Assembly: GCF_024105635.1 (NCBI RefSeq)
Contig: NZ_WYDQ01000001.1
Location: 2,852,501-2,916,500, forward strand
Reading direction: 5' to 3'
DNA: 64,000 nt
From: Oceanicola sp. 502str15
GTDB taxonomy: Bacteria > Pseudomonadota > Alphaproteobacteria > Rhodobacterales > Rhodobacteraceae
The notes under the pieces are model-generated. The model was given only the letters and a program-made list of their open reading frames with translations. It did not search any database and was not told the DNA's origin. Shown here one piece after another: positions 44,107-53,303 of this stretch (position 1 is the first letter of the stretch; every line of letters starts with the position of its first letter). Both the position numbers and the translations under genes were made by a program.

Positions 44107-44397
44107 TCAGACGAGTTGCTGGAACACGCCGGGCAGGATGATGTTGCGCAGGGCGATCACGATGACGAAGGCCACCAGCGGCGCGAGATCGAGCGCGCCG
44201 GTGTCGGGCAGCACCTTGCGGATCGGGCGGTAGATCGGCTCGAGCAGGCGATTGAGCCCGTCCCAGAGCTGGTAAACGAAGGGCTGGCGCAGGTTGAGGA
44301 TCTGGAAGGTGATCAGCCAGCTCATGATGACATGGGCGAGCATGATGAAGAAGACCACGCCGAGCACGAGATCGAGCAGTTGGTAGAGCATCAACAT
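44107..44397 (-). CDS. YggT family membrane protein
   Basis: A 96-residue protein with two hydrophobic regions (about 8-32 and 74-92) flanking the family loop LNRLLEPIYRPIRKVLPDTGALDLAPL. YggT/YlmG proteins are linked to membrane and nucleoid organisation and osmotic tolerance, with an unclear mechanism. The start at 44397 (MLMLYQ) fits the family length. Confidence 0.92.
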   Translation of the reverse strand: MLMLYQLLDLVLGVVFFIMLAHVIMSWLITFQILNLRQPFVYQLWDGLNRLLEPIYRPIRKVLPDTGALDLAPLVAFVIVIALRNIILPGVFQQLV

Positions 44398-44517
44398 GGG
44401 GCGGGTCTCCGTTTGGTCCGGCACAGAGGTATTCATGGGCGGGGAAGGTTGCAACAGGGTTAACCGTGCCGTGACGTCGCGGTTGACGCGCGCGCTGGCG
44501 GGCGCAGGTTCCGGCGC

Positions 44518-45057
44518 ATGTACCCATTCATCCGCATGGCCAAGGAGCTTTGGCTCGCCGGCCGCCAGCCCGCCCTGCCCCTCGATGGCACCCATATCAG
44601 CCACCACCGGTGCTGGCCGTGGGATCTCGATTTCTGGATGGAGCTGAACAACGGGCGCACGCTGACGCTCTATGACCTTGGCCGCATCCCGCTGGCACGG
44701 CGCACCGGGATGATCCCGGTGCTGCGGGGCAACCGCTGGGGGCTGACGATTGCGGGCTCGGTGGTGCGCTATCGCAAGCGGATCACCATGTTTCAGCGGT
44801 TCGAGACCCGGAGCCGGATGATCGGCTGGGACCATAGGTTCATATACATCGAGCAGAGCATGTGGCGCGGCGAGACCTGCTGCGGGCAGGCGGTGTTTCG
44901 CGGGGCGGTGACGGGGGGTGCGGGCATCGTGCCGCCCGCCGAGGTGATGGCGGCGATGGGGGTGGCGGACCACCCTGCGATGACCCTGCCCCAATGGGTC
45001 ACGGCCTGGATTGCCGCCGAAGATTCCCGGCCCTGGCCGCCTGAGCGGACTGGCTAG
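44518..45057 (+). CDS. thioesterase family protein (4HBT_2/THEM6-like)
   Basis: A 179-residue hotdog protein of the acyl-CoA thioesterase group. Segments HHRCWPWDLDFWMELNNGR near residue 29 and VVRYRKRITMFQRFETRSRMIGWDHRFIYIEQ near 82 match the FcbC/THEM6 branch, with the Asp of DLDFWMELN as the usual catalytic acid. No signal peptide is seen. It is divergent from the YggT gene and convergent with the MscS gene. Confidence 0.87.
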   Translation: MYPFIRMAKELWLAGRQPALPLDGTHISHHRCWPWDLDFWMELNNGRTLTLYDLGRIPLARRTGMIPVLRGNRWGLTIAGSVVRYRKRITMFQRFETRSRMIGWDHRFIYIEQSMWRGETCCGQAVFRGAVTGGAGIVPPAEVMAAMGVADHPAMTLPQWVTAWIAAEDSRPWPPERTG

Positions 45058-45156
45058 GCCAGACTCGCCCTCCTGCAACCCGGCGCCCCGCAAGGCCGGC
45101 GGACCACCGGCCGGCCGGTGCGGGGTGGGCGGGTGGGAGCGCCGGACGGGCGGTGG

Positions 45157-46521
45157 TCAGTCGGCCTTGCCCGTTGCCGGCATCTCCGCATCGGCGGGTT
45201 GCGAGGGGTCTTCGTCTTCGAGCATCCGCACTTCGCGCTGGGGGAAGGGAATGGAAATGTCGTTTTCCTTGAAGGTGTCCCAGAGCGCCAGAAAGACGTT
45301 GCCGCGGATGTTGGTCAGCCCCCCCGTCGGGTCTTCGATCCAGAAGCGCAGGATGTAATCGACCGAACTGTCGCCGAAGCCGACGATGTGGCAGACCGGC
45401 GGCTTCCAGGTCAGCACGCGGTCGACGCTCTTGGCCGCTTCGATGGCGAGCTTGCGCACCACGTGCGGGTCGTCGTGGTAGGCGGTGCCGAAGAAGATAT
45501 CGAGCCGCACGAAATCGTTGGAATGCGACCAGTTCACCACCTGCTGGGTGATCAGGTCTTCGTTCGGGATCAGGTATTCCTTGCCGTTGCGCGTGGTGAT
45601 CGAGACGTAGCGGGCGCCGAGAGAGTTGATCCAGCCGAAGGTTTCGCCAACGGTGATCACGTCGCCCGGCTTGATCGACTTGTCGAGCAGGATGATCACC
45701 CCCGACACGAGGTTGGAGACCACCTTCTGCAGGCCGAAGCCGAGGCCGATGCCGATGGCGCCCGAGAGCACGGCAAAGCCGGTGAGGTCGAAGCCCACCG
45801 CCTTCAGGCCGAGGAAGAAGGCAGCGCCGAAGAGGATCACCTGCAGGAACTTGATCAGCAGTTCCTGCATCGAGGGCGAGATATCCTTGTTCGTCCGGAT
45901 CTTGCCCTGTGCGCCCTTCAGGATCACCCGGGCGAAGAAGAACAGCAGGCCGGTGATGATCAGCGCCTTGATCAGCCCGAGGATCGACAGGCGGAACTCG
46001 CCCACCTCCAGCGCCACGCTTTCGAGCAGGTCGGAGGTGTCGGCCCAGAGGCCCAGAAAGTAGAGCGTGACCCAGATCCATGCGCCCCAGCGCACGAGGC
46101 GGCGGAGGAACTGGTTGCGGATGAAGCGGGTGGCCAGACCGATCAGCAGCCATGCGGTGGCGATGGTTGCGACGATGCCGATGATGTAGCTGCGCGAGGG
46201 CCAGGTGGCCTCCTGCATCACGCGGAAGGTGCCCCAGGACAGGATCACGAAGAAGATCAGCGTCAGCCGTTGCTCCAGCACGAGCAGCACCCGGAGCTGC
46301 CACTTGGGCCGCCCTTCGAGGGTGCGCATCCAGTCGCGCATCCGGGGCGAGGCCCAGCGGCCGAGCACCCAGGCCACGGCAAGAAGGGCGGCAACGATGG
46401 CGAGCTGGTAGAGCCGCCAGGGCTGGAGCATGGAGAGCAGGAAGCTCTCGGCCATGCCGAGGAGGCCGGAGAAATGCGCCTGAAGCGCTTCGATCTGCTG
46501 TGCCTGCTCGTCCGGGCCCAT
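45157..46521 (-). CDS. MscS family mechanosensitive ion channel
   Basis: A 454-residue inner-membrane channel that releases solutes on hypo-osmotic shock. About six hydrophobic helices span residues 20-310. The pore helix is the Gly/Ala-rich AIGIGLGFGLQKVVSNLVSG, followed by the beta domain starting ILLDKSIKPGDVITVGE and a C-terminal alpha/beta cage. It is larger than E. coli MscS because of extra N-terminal helices. The C-terminal tail is acidic (EDEDPSQPADAE). The start at 46521 follows from family alignment. Confidence 0.93.
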   Translation of the reverse strand: MGPDEQAQQIEALQAHFSGLLGMAESFLLSMLQPWRLYQLAIVAALLAVAWVLGRWASPRMRDWMRTLEGRPKWQLRVLLVLEQRLTLIFFVILSWGTFRVMQEATWPSRSYIIGIVATIATAWLLIGLATRFIRNQFLRRLVRWGAWIWVTLYFLGLWADTSDLLESVALEVGEFRLSILGLIKALIITGLLFFFARVILKGAQGKIRTNKDISPSMQELLIKFLQVILFGAAFFLGLKAVGFDLTGFAVLSGAIGIGLGFGLQKVVSNLVSGVIILLDKSIKPGDVITVGETFGWINSLGARYVSITTRNGKEYLIPNEDLITQQVVNWSHSNDFVRLDIFFGTAYHDDPHVVRKLAIEAAKSVDRVLTWKPPVCHIVGFGDSSVDYILRFWIEDPTGGLTNIRGNVFLALWDTFKENDISIPFPQREVRMLEDEDPSQPADAEMPATGKAD

Positions 46522-46691
46522 GAGGTGCCACCTCCCTGCCGCATCGTGGCATGGCAGGGGAACAGGGGGCAAGTGTCTGGCGACACTCCAAATTTGGCCC
46601 GCCACGGCCCGATGCAGCGCGACGGCGCATGCCCCTGCGCTCTTGCGACTCCTCTTGCCGCAAAGGCCGGGCGGGTGTATCTCCCCCGATC

Positions 46692-46778
46692 ATGACAGTG
46701 GTTTTCGATATGGACGACCGGGCCCGCCTGCCGTGGCGGTTCTTTGGTGCGACCCTGACGATCCTCGCCTCGCTATGA
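46692..46778 (+). CDS. possible 28-residue small gene upstream of leuC
   Basis: ATG to TGA encodes MTVVFDMDDRARLPWRFFGA plus a short hydrophobic end (TLTILASL). It lies 63 bp before leuC on the same strand. It is not rich in leucine codons, so it is not a classical leu attenuator peptide, and its RBS is weak. It is reported as a candidate only because of its position and amphipathic/hydrophobic pattern. Confidence 0.3.
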   Translation: MTVVFDMDDRARLPWRFFGATLTILASL

Positions 46779-46841
46779 GGCGCGGCGCCGCCTGAGCGCC
46801 CCCCACATTCGAAAATCCATGACTATCAAGGGAGAGGACAG

Positions 46842-48248
46842 ATGTCCCCCAAGACACTCTATGACAAGATCTGGGATGCCCATCTGGCGCATGAAGCCGA
46901 GGATGGCACCTGCCTGCTCTATATCGACCGCCACCTGGTGCATGAAGTCACCAGCCCGCAGGCCTTCGAGGGCCTCCGCATGGCCGGCCGCAAGGTGCAC
47001 GCGCCCGACAAGACCATTGCCGTGCCCGACCACAACGTGCCCACCACAGAGGGCCGCGACGACCCGGCGCAGATGACCGAAGACAGCCGCATCCAGGTGG
47101 ATGCGCTGGACAAGAACGCCAAGGACTTCGGCGTGCACTACTACCCGGTGAGCGATGTGCGGCAGGGTATCGTGCATATCGTCGGCCCCGAGCAGGGCTG
47201 GACCCTTCCGGGGATGACGGTGGTGTGCGGCGACAGCCACACGGCGACCCATGGCGCCTTCGGGGCGCTGGCCCACGGGATCGGCACCTCCGAGGTGGAG
47301 CATGTTCTGGCAACGCAGACGCTGATCCAGAAGAAATCGAAGAACATGAAGGTGGAGATCACCGGCAAGCTGCGCCCCGGCGTGACGGCCAAGGACATCA
47401 CCCTTTCGGTGATCGGCAAGACCGGCACCGCGGGCGGCACCGGCTACGTGATCGAGTATTGCGGCGAGGCGATCCGCGACCTCTCGATGGAAGGCCGGAT
47501 GACCGTCTGCAACATGGCGATCGAGGGCGGTGCCCGCGCTGGCCTCATCGCGCCTGACGAGACCACCTACGAGTACGTCAAAGGCCGCCCGCATGCGCCC
47601 AAGGGTGCCCAGTGGGAAGCCGCGCTGACCTGGTGGAAGACGCTCTACTCCGACGACGATGCGGCCTGGGACAAGGTCATCACCATCGCCGGTGAAGACA
47701 TTGCCCCCGTGGTCACATGGGGCACCTCGCCCGAGGACGTGCTGCCGATCACCGATGTGGTGCCCGCCCCCGAGAGCTTTTCGGGCGGTAAGGTCGAGGC
47801 GGCCAAGCGCGCGATCGAATACATGGGGCTGACGCCGGGCCAGAAGCTGAGCGACATCGAGATCGACACGGTGTTCATCGGCTCCTGCACCAACGGCCGG
47901 ATCGAAGACCTGCGGGCGGCGGCTGCCATCCTGAAGGGCAAGAAGATCAAGGACGGGATGCGGGCGATGATCGTGCCCGGCTCGGGCCTCGTGCGTGCGC
48001 AGGCCGAAGAGGAAGGGCTCGCGGACATCTTCAAGGAAGCCGGCTTCGAGTGGCGCCTTGCGGGCTGCTCGATGTGCCTGGCGATGAACCCCGACCAGCT
48101 GGCCGAGGGCGAGCGCTGCGCCTCCACCTCGAACCGCAACTTCGAGGGGCGGCAGGGCTACAAGGGCCGCACCCATCTGGTGAGCCCGGCCATGGCGGCC
48201 GCGGCGGCGATCACCGGCAAGCTGACCGACGTTCGGGAGATGATGTGA
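46842..48248 (+). CDS. leuC: 3-isopropylmalate dehydratase large subunit
   Basis: A 468-residue aconitase-family enzyme that, with LeuD, isomerises 2- to 3-isopropylmalate in leucine biosynthesis. The 4Fe-4S ligands are in [13 protein letters not shown] near residue 345 and [12 protein letters not shown] near residue 408, and the [10 protein letters not shown] and [14 protein letters not shown] motifs are intact. AAGGGAGAGGA precedes the ATG. Its stop overlaps the small gene that links it to leuD. Confidence 0.98.
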   Translation: MSPKTLYDKIWDAHLAHEAEDGTCLLYIDRHLVHEVTSPQAFEGLRMAGRKVHAPDKTIAVPDHNVPTTEGRDDPAQMTEDSRIQVDALDKNAKDFGVHYYPVSDVRQGIVHIVGPEQGWTLPGMTVVCGDSHTATHGAFGALAHGIGTSEVEHVLATQTLIQKKSKNMKVEITGKLRPGVTAKDITLSVIGKTGTAGGTGYVIEYCGEAIRDLSMEGRMTVCNMAIEGGARAGLIAPDETTYEYVKGRPHAPKGAQWEAALTWWKTLYSDDDAAWDKVITIAGEDIAPVVTWGTSPEDVLPITDVVPAPESFSGGKVEAAKRAIEYMGLTPGQKLSDIEIDTVFIGSCTNGRIEDLRAAAAILKGKKIKDGMRAMIVPGSGLVRAQAEEEGLADIFKEAGFEWRLAGCSMCLAMNPDQLAEGERCASTSNRNFEGRQGYKGRTHLVSPAMAAAAAITGKLTDVREMM

Positions 48249-48532
48249 GCGCCCTCGCTCCGCATAAGGTTGGCCCTTGGGGCGAGCTCAGCGCGCTGGA
48301 TAATCCCGGCGGGCTGGTGCTCGTGCCCATTCCCTCCTTCGCGGAAGTGATGACCCTCGTGAACAAGGGAGACGGGCCGCTCACGGAAGCCGAGTTCGAC
48401 ACGGCCAAGGCCCGTGCCGTGACCATCGCGCTGCCGCAGGCGGAGGCAGAGGAGTTCCTCGCCCCGCGTGGCCCCGATACTGAAACCTACGGCGATTACC
48501 TGGCGGCCCATGCCGCCCGGACCGCCGGATAA
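48245..48532 (+). CDS. 95-residue hypothetical protein between leuC and leuD
   Basis: It begins with GTG in a 4-bp GTGA overlap with the leuC stop, so translation is coupled. The product ([20 protein letters not shown]... to HAARTAG) is acidic, soluble, without signal or membrane segment, and of no family I recognise. LeuD starts 12 bp later. Its tight position between the two subunits of one enzyme suggests a conserved lineage-specific role, perhaps in assembly or stability, but nothing in the sequence proves it. Confidence 0.78.
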   Translation: MSALAPHKVGPWGELSALDNPGGLVLVPIPSFAEVMTLVNKGDGPLTEAEFDTAKARAVTIALPQAEAEEFLAPRGPDTETYGDYLAAHAARTAG

Positions 48533-48543
48533 GGACGACCGAT

Positions 48544-49149
48544 ATGGAAAAATTCGACAAACTCAGCGGGATCGCGGCGCCCATGCCGCTGGTCAACATC
48601 GACACCGACATGATCATCCCCAAAGTGTTCCTTAAGACGATCAAGCGCTCGGGGCTTGGCGTGAACCTCTTCGACGAGATGCGCTATGACCGGCAGGGCA
48701 ACGAGATCGAGGATTTCGTGCTCAACAAGCCGGCTTATCGGGAGAGCAAGATCATCGTGGCGGGCGACAACTTCGGGTGTGGCTCCAGCCGCGAGCACGC
48801 GCCCTGGGCGTTGGCCGACTTCGGCATTCGCTGCGTGATCTCCACCAGCTTTGCCGACATCTTCTACAACAACTGCTTCAAGAACGGCATTCTGCCGATC
48901 GTTCTGCCGCAGGAAGATGTCGACAAGCTGATGGACGATGCCGAGCGCGGCGCCAATGCGGTGGTGACGGTGGACCTCGAGAAACAGGAGATCACCGGGC
49001 CGGATGGCGGCGTGGTGACCTTCGAGCTGGACTCGTTCAAGAAGCACTGCCTGCTGAACGGGCTGGATGACATTGGCCTGACCTTGGAGAAGGCGGCCAG
49101 CATCGAGAGCTTCGAGGAAAAGGCTGCGCAGGCCCGTCCCTGGGTTTGA
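48544..49149 (+). CDS. leuD: 3-isopropylmalate dehydratase small subunit
   Basis: A 201-residue swivel-domain partner of Leu[15 protein letters not shown] near residue 21, [18 protein letters not shown] near 75 and [17 protein letters not shown] near 103 are the family motifs. GGACGACC lies ahead of the ATG. A strong terminator follows 25 bp after the stop, ending the leuC-leuD unit. Confidence 0.98.
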   Translation: MEKFDKLSGIAAPMPLVNIDTDMIIPKVFLKTIKRSGLGVNLFDEMRYDRQGNEIEDFVLNKPAYRESKIIVAGDNFGCGSSREHAPWALADFGIRCVISTSFADIFYNNCFKNGILPIVLPQEDVDKLMDDAERGANAVVTVDLEKQEITGPDGGVVTFELDSFKKHCLLNGLDDIGLTLEKAASIESFEEKAAQARPWV

Positions 49150-49173
49150 GATTGGTCCGAGAGACATGAAGGA

Positions 49174-49199
49174 GGCCGTCCGTTCGGGGCGGCCTTTTT
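49174..49199 (+). terminator. intrinsic terminator of the leuCD operon
   Basis: GGCCGTCC (49174-49181) pairs with GGGCGGCC (49187-49194) through an 8-bp stem with one G-U pair, followed by TTTTTCTTT. Textbook form and position, 25 bp after leuD. Confidence 0.9.
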
Positions 49200-49470
49200 C
49201 TTTGGGGTGACGATGGCGGCTGCGAGGTTCGGGCCGTTGGCTTGGGGCAAATTATTGAGCCACCACAACATGTTGCGTTTGCCTATTTGATGGCCACCTT
49301 TCTGCCTGCAATTTGATGCAAAGCCGCACCACTTGGCCCGCGAAACCGCCCAAATGATTTCGTTAACCTTAACAGAACCTTGTGGCGGCAGATGAAAGAC
49401 GGCAAAAATTGGGCAAGTTTGAGGCATACCGTCACAATCGGCGGAAATCTGCGGAGAACGGCTTCCGGCT

Positions 49471-50358
49471 ATGTATCGGAACCGGCTGCGGGAAAGGGAT
49501 CGAGCAGTGATCACCCGGATCACAGGCGCCTTGGTGCGCGCAGGACTTGTGGCGTTGCTGATTGCGACGCCCTCTCTGCTGTTGCCCCGGATCGGCCCGG
49601 ATGCGGCGCAGGTCACGGCCCTGTTGGCGCTGTTTGCGGCCGGCCTCACGATCTTTGAATACGCGTCGAACTACCCCAGCCTCGTGGAATTCCGCGATGC
49701 GCCGCCGTTCAACCGACTGCGCTTCGGCACGCTGTTTGTGACCGTTTTCCTGCTGACCATGCTCTGCCGTGGCCAGGTTGAGGAGAACGGGCTGACGATC
49801 TTTACCGAAGCGGTCGGGCGACTCATCGGCGATGCGATCGACTTTCCCTACAGCCCGGTGCAGCTGGTGCTGCTCAGCATGCCCAGCTCGGTGAGCCCGG
49901 AGCATCTGGACCTGGTGCGCTCGGCGGCGGGCATTGCCTACCTGACCTCGCTGATCTCGCTGGCGGTCTTCGTGATCTACATCCGCGCCGGGGGCTGGCC
50001 CACGCGCTCGGGTGCCTTCAACGTCTGGGTGAACCTGCCCACCTTCGACCCGACCACCGGCGGCGACGTGGTGGACCGGCTGAACCGCGATGCAAGGCTC
50101 AACATCACCCTCGGTTTTCTGCTACCCTTCGTGGCACCGGCGGTGGCCAAGATGGCGGCGGTGGTGTTTACGCCGCTGGCCATGGAAGCGCCGCAGACCC
50201 TGATCTGGACGATGGCGGCATGGGCCTTTCTTCCTTCCTCGCTGTTCATGCGCGGCATCGCCATGGGGCGGATTGCCTCGATGATCGAGCAGAAGCGCCG
50301 TCGCACCAGCGAGGCGAAGGCCGGGGCCGAAGTGACCGACACGCTGGCCGCTGCCTGA
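49471..50358 (+). CDS. conserved-looking multi-spanning membrane protein
   Basis: A 295-residue protein with about five or six hydrophobic helices (roughly 20-40, 45-62, 85-100, 150-170, 210-232, 240-262) and a charged C-terminal tail (EQKRRRTSEAKAG). No named family is recognised. An alternative start is GTG at 49507. It is followed with a 4-bp overlap, or near overlap, by the exported EEP-type protein gene. The leader of about 270 bp upstream contains no other visible gene. A role in the envelope is all that can be inferred. Confidence 0.82.
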   Translation: MYRNRLRERDRAVITRITGALVRAGLVALLIATPSLLLPRIGPDAAQVTALLALFAAGLTIFEYASNYPSLVEFRDAPPFNRLRFGTLFVTVFLLTMLCRGQVEENGLTIFTEAVGRLIGDAIDFPYSPVQLVLLSMPSSVSPEHLDLVRSAAGIAYLTSLISLAVFVIYIRAGGWPTRSGAFNVWVNLPTFDPTTGGDVVDRLNRDARLNITLGFLLPFVAPAVAKMAAVVFTPLAMEAPQTLIWTMAAWAFLPSSLFMRGIAMGRIASMIEQKRRRTSEAKAGAEVTDTLAAA

Positions 50359-51407
50359 CGCTTGCGGCGCTGGCCGCGATCTTTCTCACACCAGCCCGGG
50401 CCGAAACGGTTCGGGTGGCGACCTTCTCGCCCGAGCTGACCCGCAAGGGACCGGGCCTGCTGCTGCGCGACATTCTCAAGGGCGAGGCGCAGGTTGAGGC
50501 GGTGGTGGCCGTGGTGCGCGCGGCCGATGCGGATGTGCTGCTGCTCACCGGGATCGACATGGACATGGAGGGTGCCACGCTGGCGGCGCTCGCGGACCGG
50601 CTGGCCGAGGCCGGCGCCCCCTACCCTCACCTTTTCACCGCGCCGGGCAACACCGGCCTGCGCACGGGGCTCGACCTCGATGGCGACGGGCGGCTGGACG
50701 AGCCGGAGGATGCGCAGGGGTTCGGCCGCTTTCCCGGTGAGGGCAGCATGGCGGTGCTCAGCCGCTATCCGCTCGGGCCGGTGACGGAGCTGACGTCGCT
50801 GCTGTGGCGAGACCTGCCGGGCGGGGCGCCGTGGTTTGCCAGCGAGGCGGCGGCGGGGGTGCAGAGGCTTTCGAGCGTGGCGCATTGGGATCTGCGGGTG
50901 GAGGGGCCGGGCGGGCCGCTGCACCTGCTTGCCTTCTCCGCGACGCCGCCGGTCTTCGACGGCGAAGAGGACCGCAACGGGCGGCGGGCTGAGGACGAGC
51001 TACGGCTCTGGCAGGCCTACCTCGCGGGCAGGCTGGGCGGGCCGCCGCAGGGGCCTGCCGTGGTGTTGGGCCGGGTGAACGTGGACCCGGTGGATGGCGA
51101 GGGGCGGCGCGACGTGCTGGGCGCCCTGCTGGCCGGGCCGTTGCAGGATGTGGCCCCGCTCGGCCCCGGCGGGGCGGCAGAGGCGGATGCGGAGCAGCGC
51201 GGCCCGGCCGGGCAGGACACGGTCGATTGGGACGGCCCCGGCAACTTGCGGGTCGACTACGTGCTGCCGCAAGCCGGGTTGGAGGTCTCCGGGGCGGGTG
51301 TGCTCTGGCCCGTGGAGGGCCAGCCGCTAGACGGGCTGGACCTTGCGACGGCGCGGGCAGCCTCGCGCCACCGGCTGGTCTGGGTCGATATAGTGATGGA
51401 TCGCTGA
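50355..51407 (+). CDS. exported endonuclease/exonuclease/phosphatase-like protein
   Basis: About 350 residues resembling the EEP (DNase I-like) fold: VRVATFSPELTRKGPG near the start, ADVLLLTGIDMD, GSMAVLSRYPLG, a late NVDPVDG and LRVDYVLPQAGL before a C-terminal HRLVWVDI. The usual motif residues are only partly kept (ADVLLLTGID for ADVVALQE; GRVNVDP for GDFN), so activity is doubtful. The likely start is a CTG at 50355 in a CTGA overlap, which gives the signal peptide MTLAALAAIFLTPARA; the only in-frame ATG (50220) would bury this signal. The last 81 bp overlap a convergent gene. Confidence 0.75.
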   Translation: MTLAALAAIFLTPARAETVRVATFSPELTRKGPGLLLRDILKGEAQVEAVVAVVRAADADVLLLTGIDMDMEGATLAALADRLAEAGAPYPHLFTAPGNTGLRTGLDLDGDGRLDEPEDAQGFGRFPGEGSMAVLSRYPLGPVTELTSLLWRDLPGGAPWFASEAAAGVQRLSSVAHWDLRVEGPGGPLHLLAFSATPPVFDGEEDRNGRRAEDELRLWQAYLAGRLGGPPQGPAVVLGRVNVDPVDGEGRRDVLGALLAGPLQDVAPLGPGGAAEADAEQRGPAGQDTVDWDGPGNLRVDYVLPQAGLEVSGAGVLWPVEGQPLDGLDLATARAASRHRLVWVDIVMDR

Positions 51408-52247
51408 GGCGAGGGCATCGACCAGCGGGGTTGGCCGGAAGTCGGGGAGGTGCGCGGCAAGCGGCGCGGCGTCGAGACCGTGGGGCATGCGCCAGAGGTA
51501 GGACATTTCGACGAGATGGCGCGCCATGGGCCAGGCCGGGGCCATCATCCGGAGCGGCCACCATGACATCTGCTGAAGCGAGAGCCGCCCGCCCCAGGCC
51601 TTTTCGAGCGCCGCGCGAAGCTCCCTGCCGGTGACGGTGTAGCCCGAGAAAGGGATGTCGGCGAAGGTTGGCAGGGAGTTGCGCTGTGTGGCGAGGGCCA
51701 CGGCGGCGCGGGCGACATCGGGAAGATAGGCCCATGCATGGGGCACATCGGTAGGGCCGGGATAGGTGAAGCGCCCGGCCTTCAGCTTTGGCGTCATGAT
51801 CCTGTCGAACCAGTTGCCGGAGGGCTCGGTATCGATGAAATCACCGGCGCGGAGCAGGATGGTTCGCACCCCGGCCTCGGCATAGGCGGCCTCCATCTCG
51901 GCGCGCAGGCGGCCGAGGGTGTTGGTGGCGCCATGGGGCGTGGTGGCGGTGAGCTGCGTCGGGGCATCGGGGCCGTAGGGATAGACATTGGCGGGGATCA
52001 GCACGGTGGCGCCGGAGGCCTTGGCCACCTCGATGATCTGCGCGGTCTGGCCGGGCAGATCACGCGCCCAGTGCTGATAGGGCGGGTTCCAGGCGTTGAC
52101 GATCACATCGGCGCCCCATGCGGCATCCCACAGGGTGTCGCGGGAGCGGTCGAAGAGGCGGGTGCGCCAGCCGGCCTCGCAGAAGGCCATGTGGGCGTGG
52201 CGACCGAAGCGGCCGCTAGGACCGAGGATGAGAGCTGTTCCGGGCAT
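51327..52247 (-). CDS. NAD-dependent epimerase/dehydratase-like protein
   Basis: A 306-residue extended-SDR/NmrA-like protein with Rossmann motif LILGPSGRFGRHA at residues 5-17, VIVNAWNPPYQHW near 48, PANVYPYG near 86, and Asp-Val segments lining a sugar- or small-molecule pocket. The usual YxxxK pair is not obvious. The start at 52247 was set by the motif position. Its 3' end runs 81 bp into the convergent EEP-like gene. It diverges from the LysR regulator, which is its likely controller. Confidence 0.88.
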   Translation of the reverse strand: MPGTALILGPSGRFGRHAHMAFCEAGWRTRLFDRSRDTLWDAAWGADVIVNAWNPPYQHWARDLPGQTAQIIEVAKASGATVLIPANVYPYGPDAPTQLTATTPHGATNTLGRLRAEMEAAYAEAGVRTILLRAGDFIDTEPSGNWFDRIMTPKLKAGRFTYPGPTDVPHAWAYLPDVARAAVALATQRNSLPTFADIPFSGYTVTGRELRAALEKAWGGRLSLQQMSWWPLRMMAPAWPMARHLVEMSYLWRMPHGLDAAPLAAHLPDFRPTPLVDALASAIHHYIDPDQPVARGCPRRRKVQPV

Positions 52248-52312
52248 TGCGCTGTCTCCGGTTGGGGTGTGATGCGGGGAAGATGGGGTATTCATCCGCA
52301 AATGTTAATTGC

Positions 52313-52337
52313 ATGAACATGAAGGTCATGTATTCAT
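52313..52337. promoter_or_regulatory. imperfect palindrome in the divergent LysR region
   Basis: ATGAACATGA (52313-52322) mirrors TCATGTATTCAT (52326-52337) apart from a two-base insertion. It lies 7 bp before the LysR start codon and 66 bp before the divergent SDR gene, where a LysR activator would bind for both autorepression and activation. Confidence 0.4.
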
Positions 52338-52343
52338 ATCTGA

Positions 52344-53258
52344 ATGGCAAGCCTCCCCTCCTCCCTCGACTGGTCGCGCGTGCAGGCCTTTCTGGCGGTG
52401 ATCGACGCGGGCTCGCTTTCGGGGGCGGCGCGGAAGCTTGGCACCAGCCAGCCCACGCTGGGCCGACAGGTGAAGGCGCTGGAAGATGCGTTGTCGACGC
52501 GGCTTTTCAAGCGCGAACCAAAGGGGCTGGCGCTGACCGAGGCGGGCGCGGCGCTGGTGGAGCCTGCGCGGGCGATGCAGGAGGCGGCGATGCGGATGGA
52601 GCTCACCGCTGCGGGCCGGGAGGAGGAGCTTGCTGGCACCGTGCGGATCACCGCGCCAGTCGCCGTCAGCCGCTGGCTCCTGCCCGGGATCATTGCCCGC
52701 ATCCGGCGTGAGGAGCCGGACATCCAGATCGAGCTGGTGCCCAACGATGCCAGCGACAACCTGCTGTTTCGCGAGGCTGACATTGCGGTGCGGATGTATC
52801 AGCCGACCCAGCTAGACATCGTGGCCAAGCGGCTGGGCGACCTGCCGATGGGGCTCTATGGCGCCGAGTGCTACCTTGAGGGGCGGGAGCTACCGGCGAC
52901 GTTCGACGCGATGATGGAGATGGACCTCGTGGGCAACGACCGCGAGGAGCGGATCATTCTGGGGCTCCGGCGGTTTGGCATGGCGGCCGACCGGCACAGC
53001 TTTGCGACGCGGGTGGATGACCAATCGGTTTACTGGGCACTGGTCTGTGCGGGCTGCGGGCTGGGCTTTGCGCCCTGCATGGTGGGCGATGTGGAGCCCG
53101 GGGTGGTGGCCCTGCTGCGGGGCGATCCGGTGCCGGCGCTGCCGATGTGGCTGGCCGCCCACGAGGAGCTGCGCCATGTGCCCCGGGTGGCGCGGGTGTG
53201 GGGTGTGCTGGCCGAGGCGCTGCCGCCGCTGCTTGACCCTGCTGCACCAAGGGCGTAG
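52344..53258 (+). CDS. LysR family transcriptional regulator
   Basis: A 304-residue regulator with an N-terminal winged HTH (LDWSRVQAFLAVIDAGSLSG.. and RQVKALEDALSTRLFKR) and a LysR substrate-binding domain from about residue 90. It belongs to the branch with short effector domains that often controls a divergent oxidoreductase. No Shine-Dalgarno sequence is evident before the ATG (CATATCTGAATG), so the transcript may be leaderless or nearly so. The divergent SDR-like gene is the obvious target. Confidence 0.93.
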   Translation: MASLPSSLDWSRVQAFLAVIDAGSLSGAARKLGTSQPTLGRQVKALEDALSTRLFKREPKGLALTEAGAALVEPARAMQEAAMRMELTAAGREEELAGTVRITAPVAVSRWLLPGIIARIRREEPDIQIELVPNDASDNLLFREADIAVRMYQPTQLDIVAKRLGDLPMGLYGAECYLEGRELPATFDAMMEMDLVGNDREERIILGLRRFGMAADRHSFATRVDDQSVYWALVCAGCGLGFAPCMVGDVEPGVVALLRGDPVPALPMWLAAHEELRHVPRVARVWGVLAEALPPLLDPAAPRA

Positions 53259-53303
53259 GCCCTCGCGCGACCCTATTTTGCAAAGACCTGCGAGGAGACC
53301 GCG

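Noticed and set aside
45094..45116. GGCCGG...CCGGCC hairpin between the thioesterase and MscS genes
   Set aside because: Short stem in very GC-rich sequence with no T-run on either strand.
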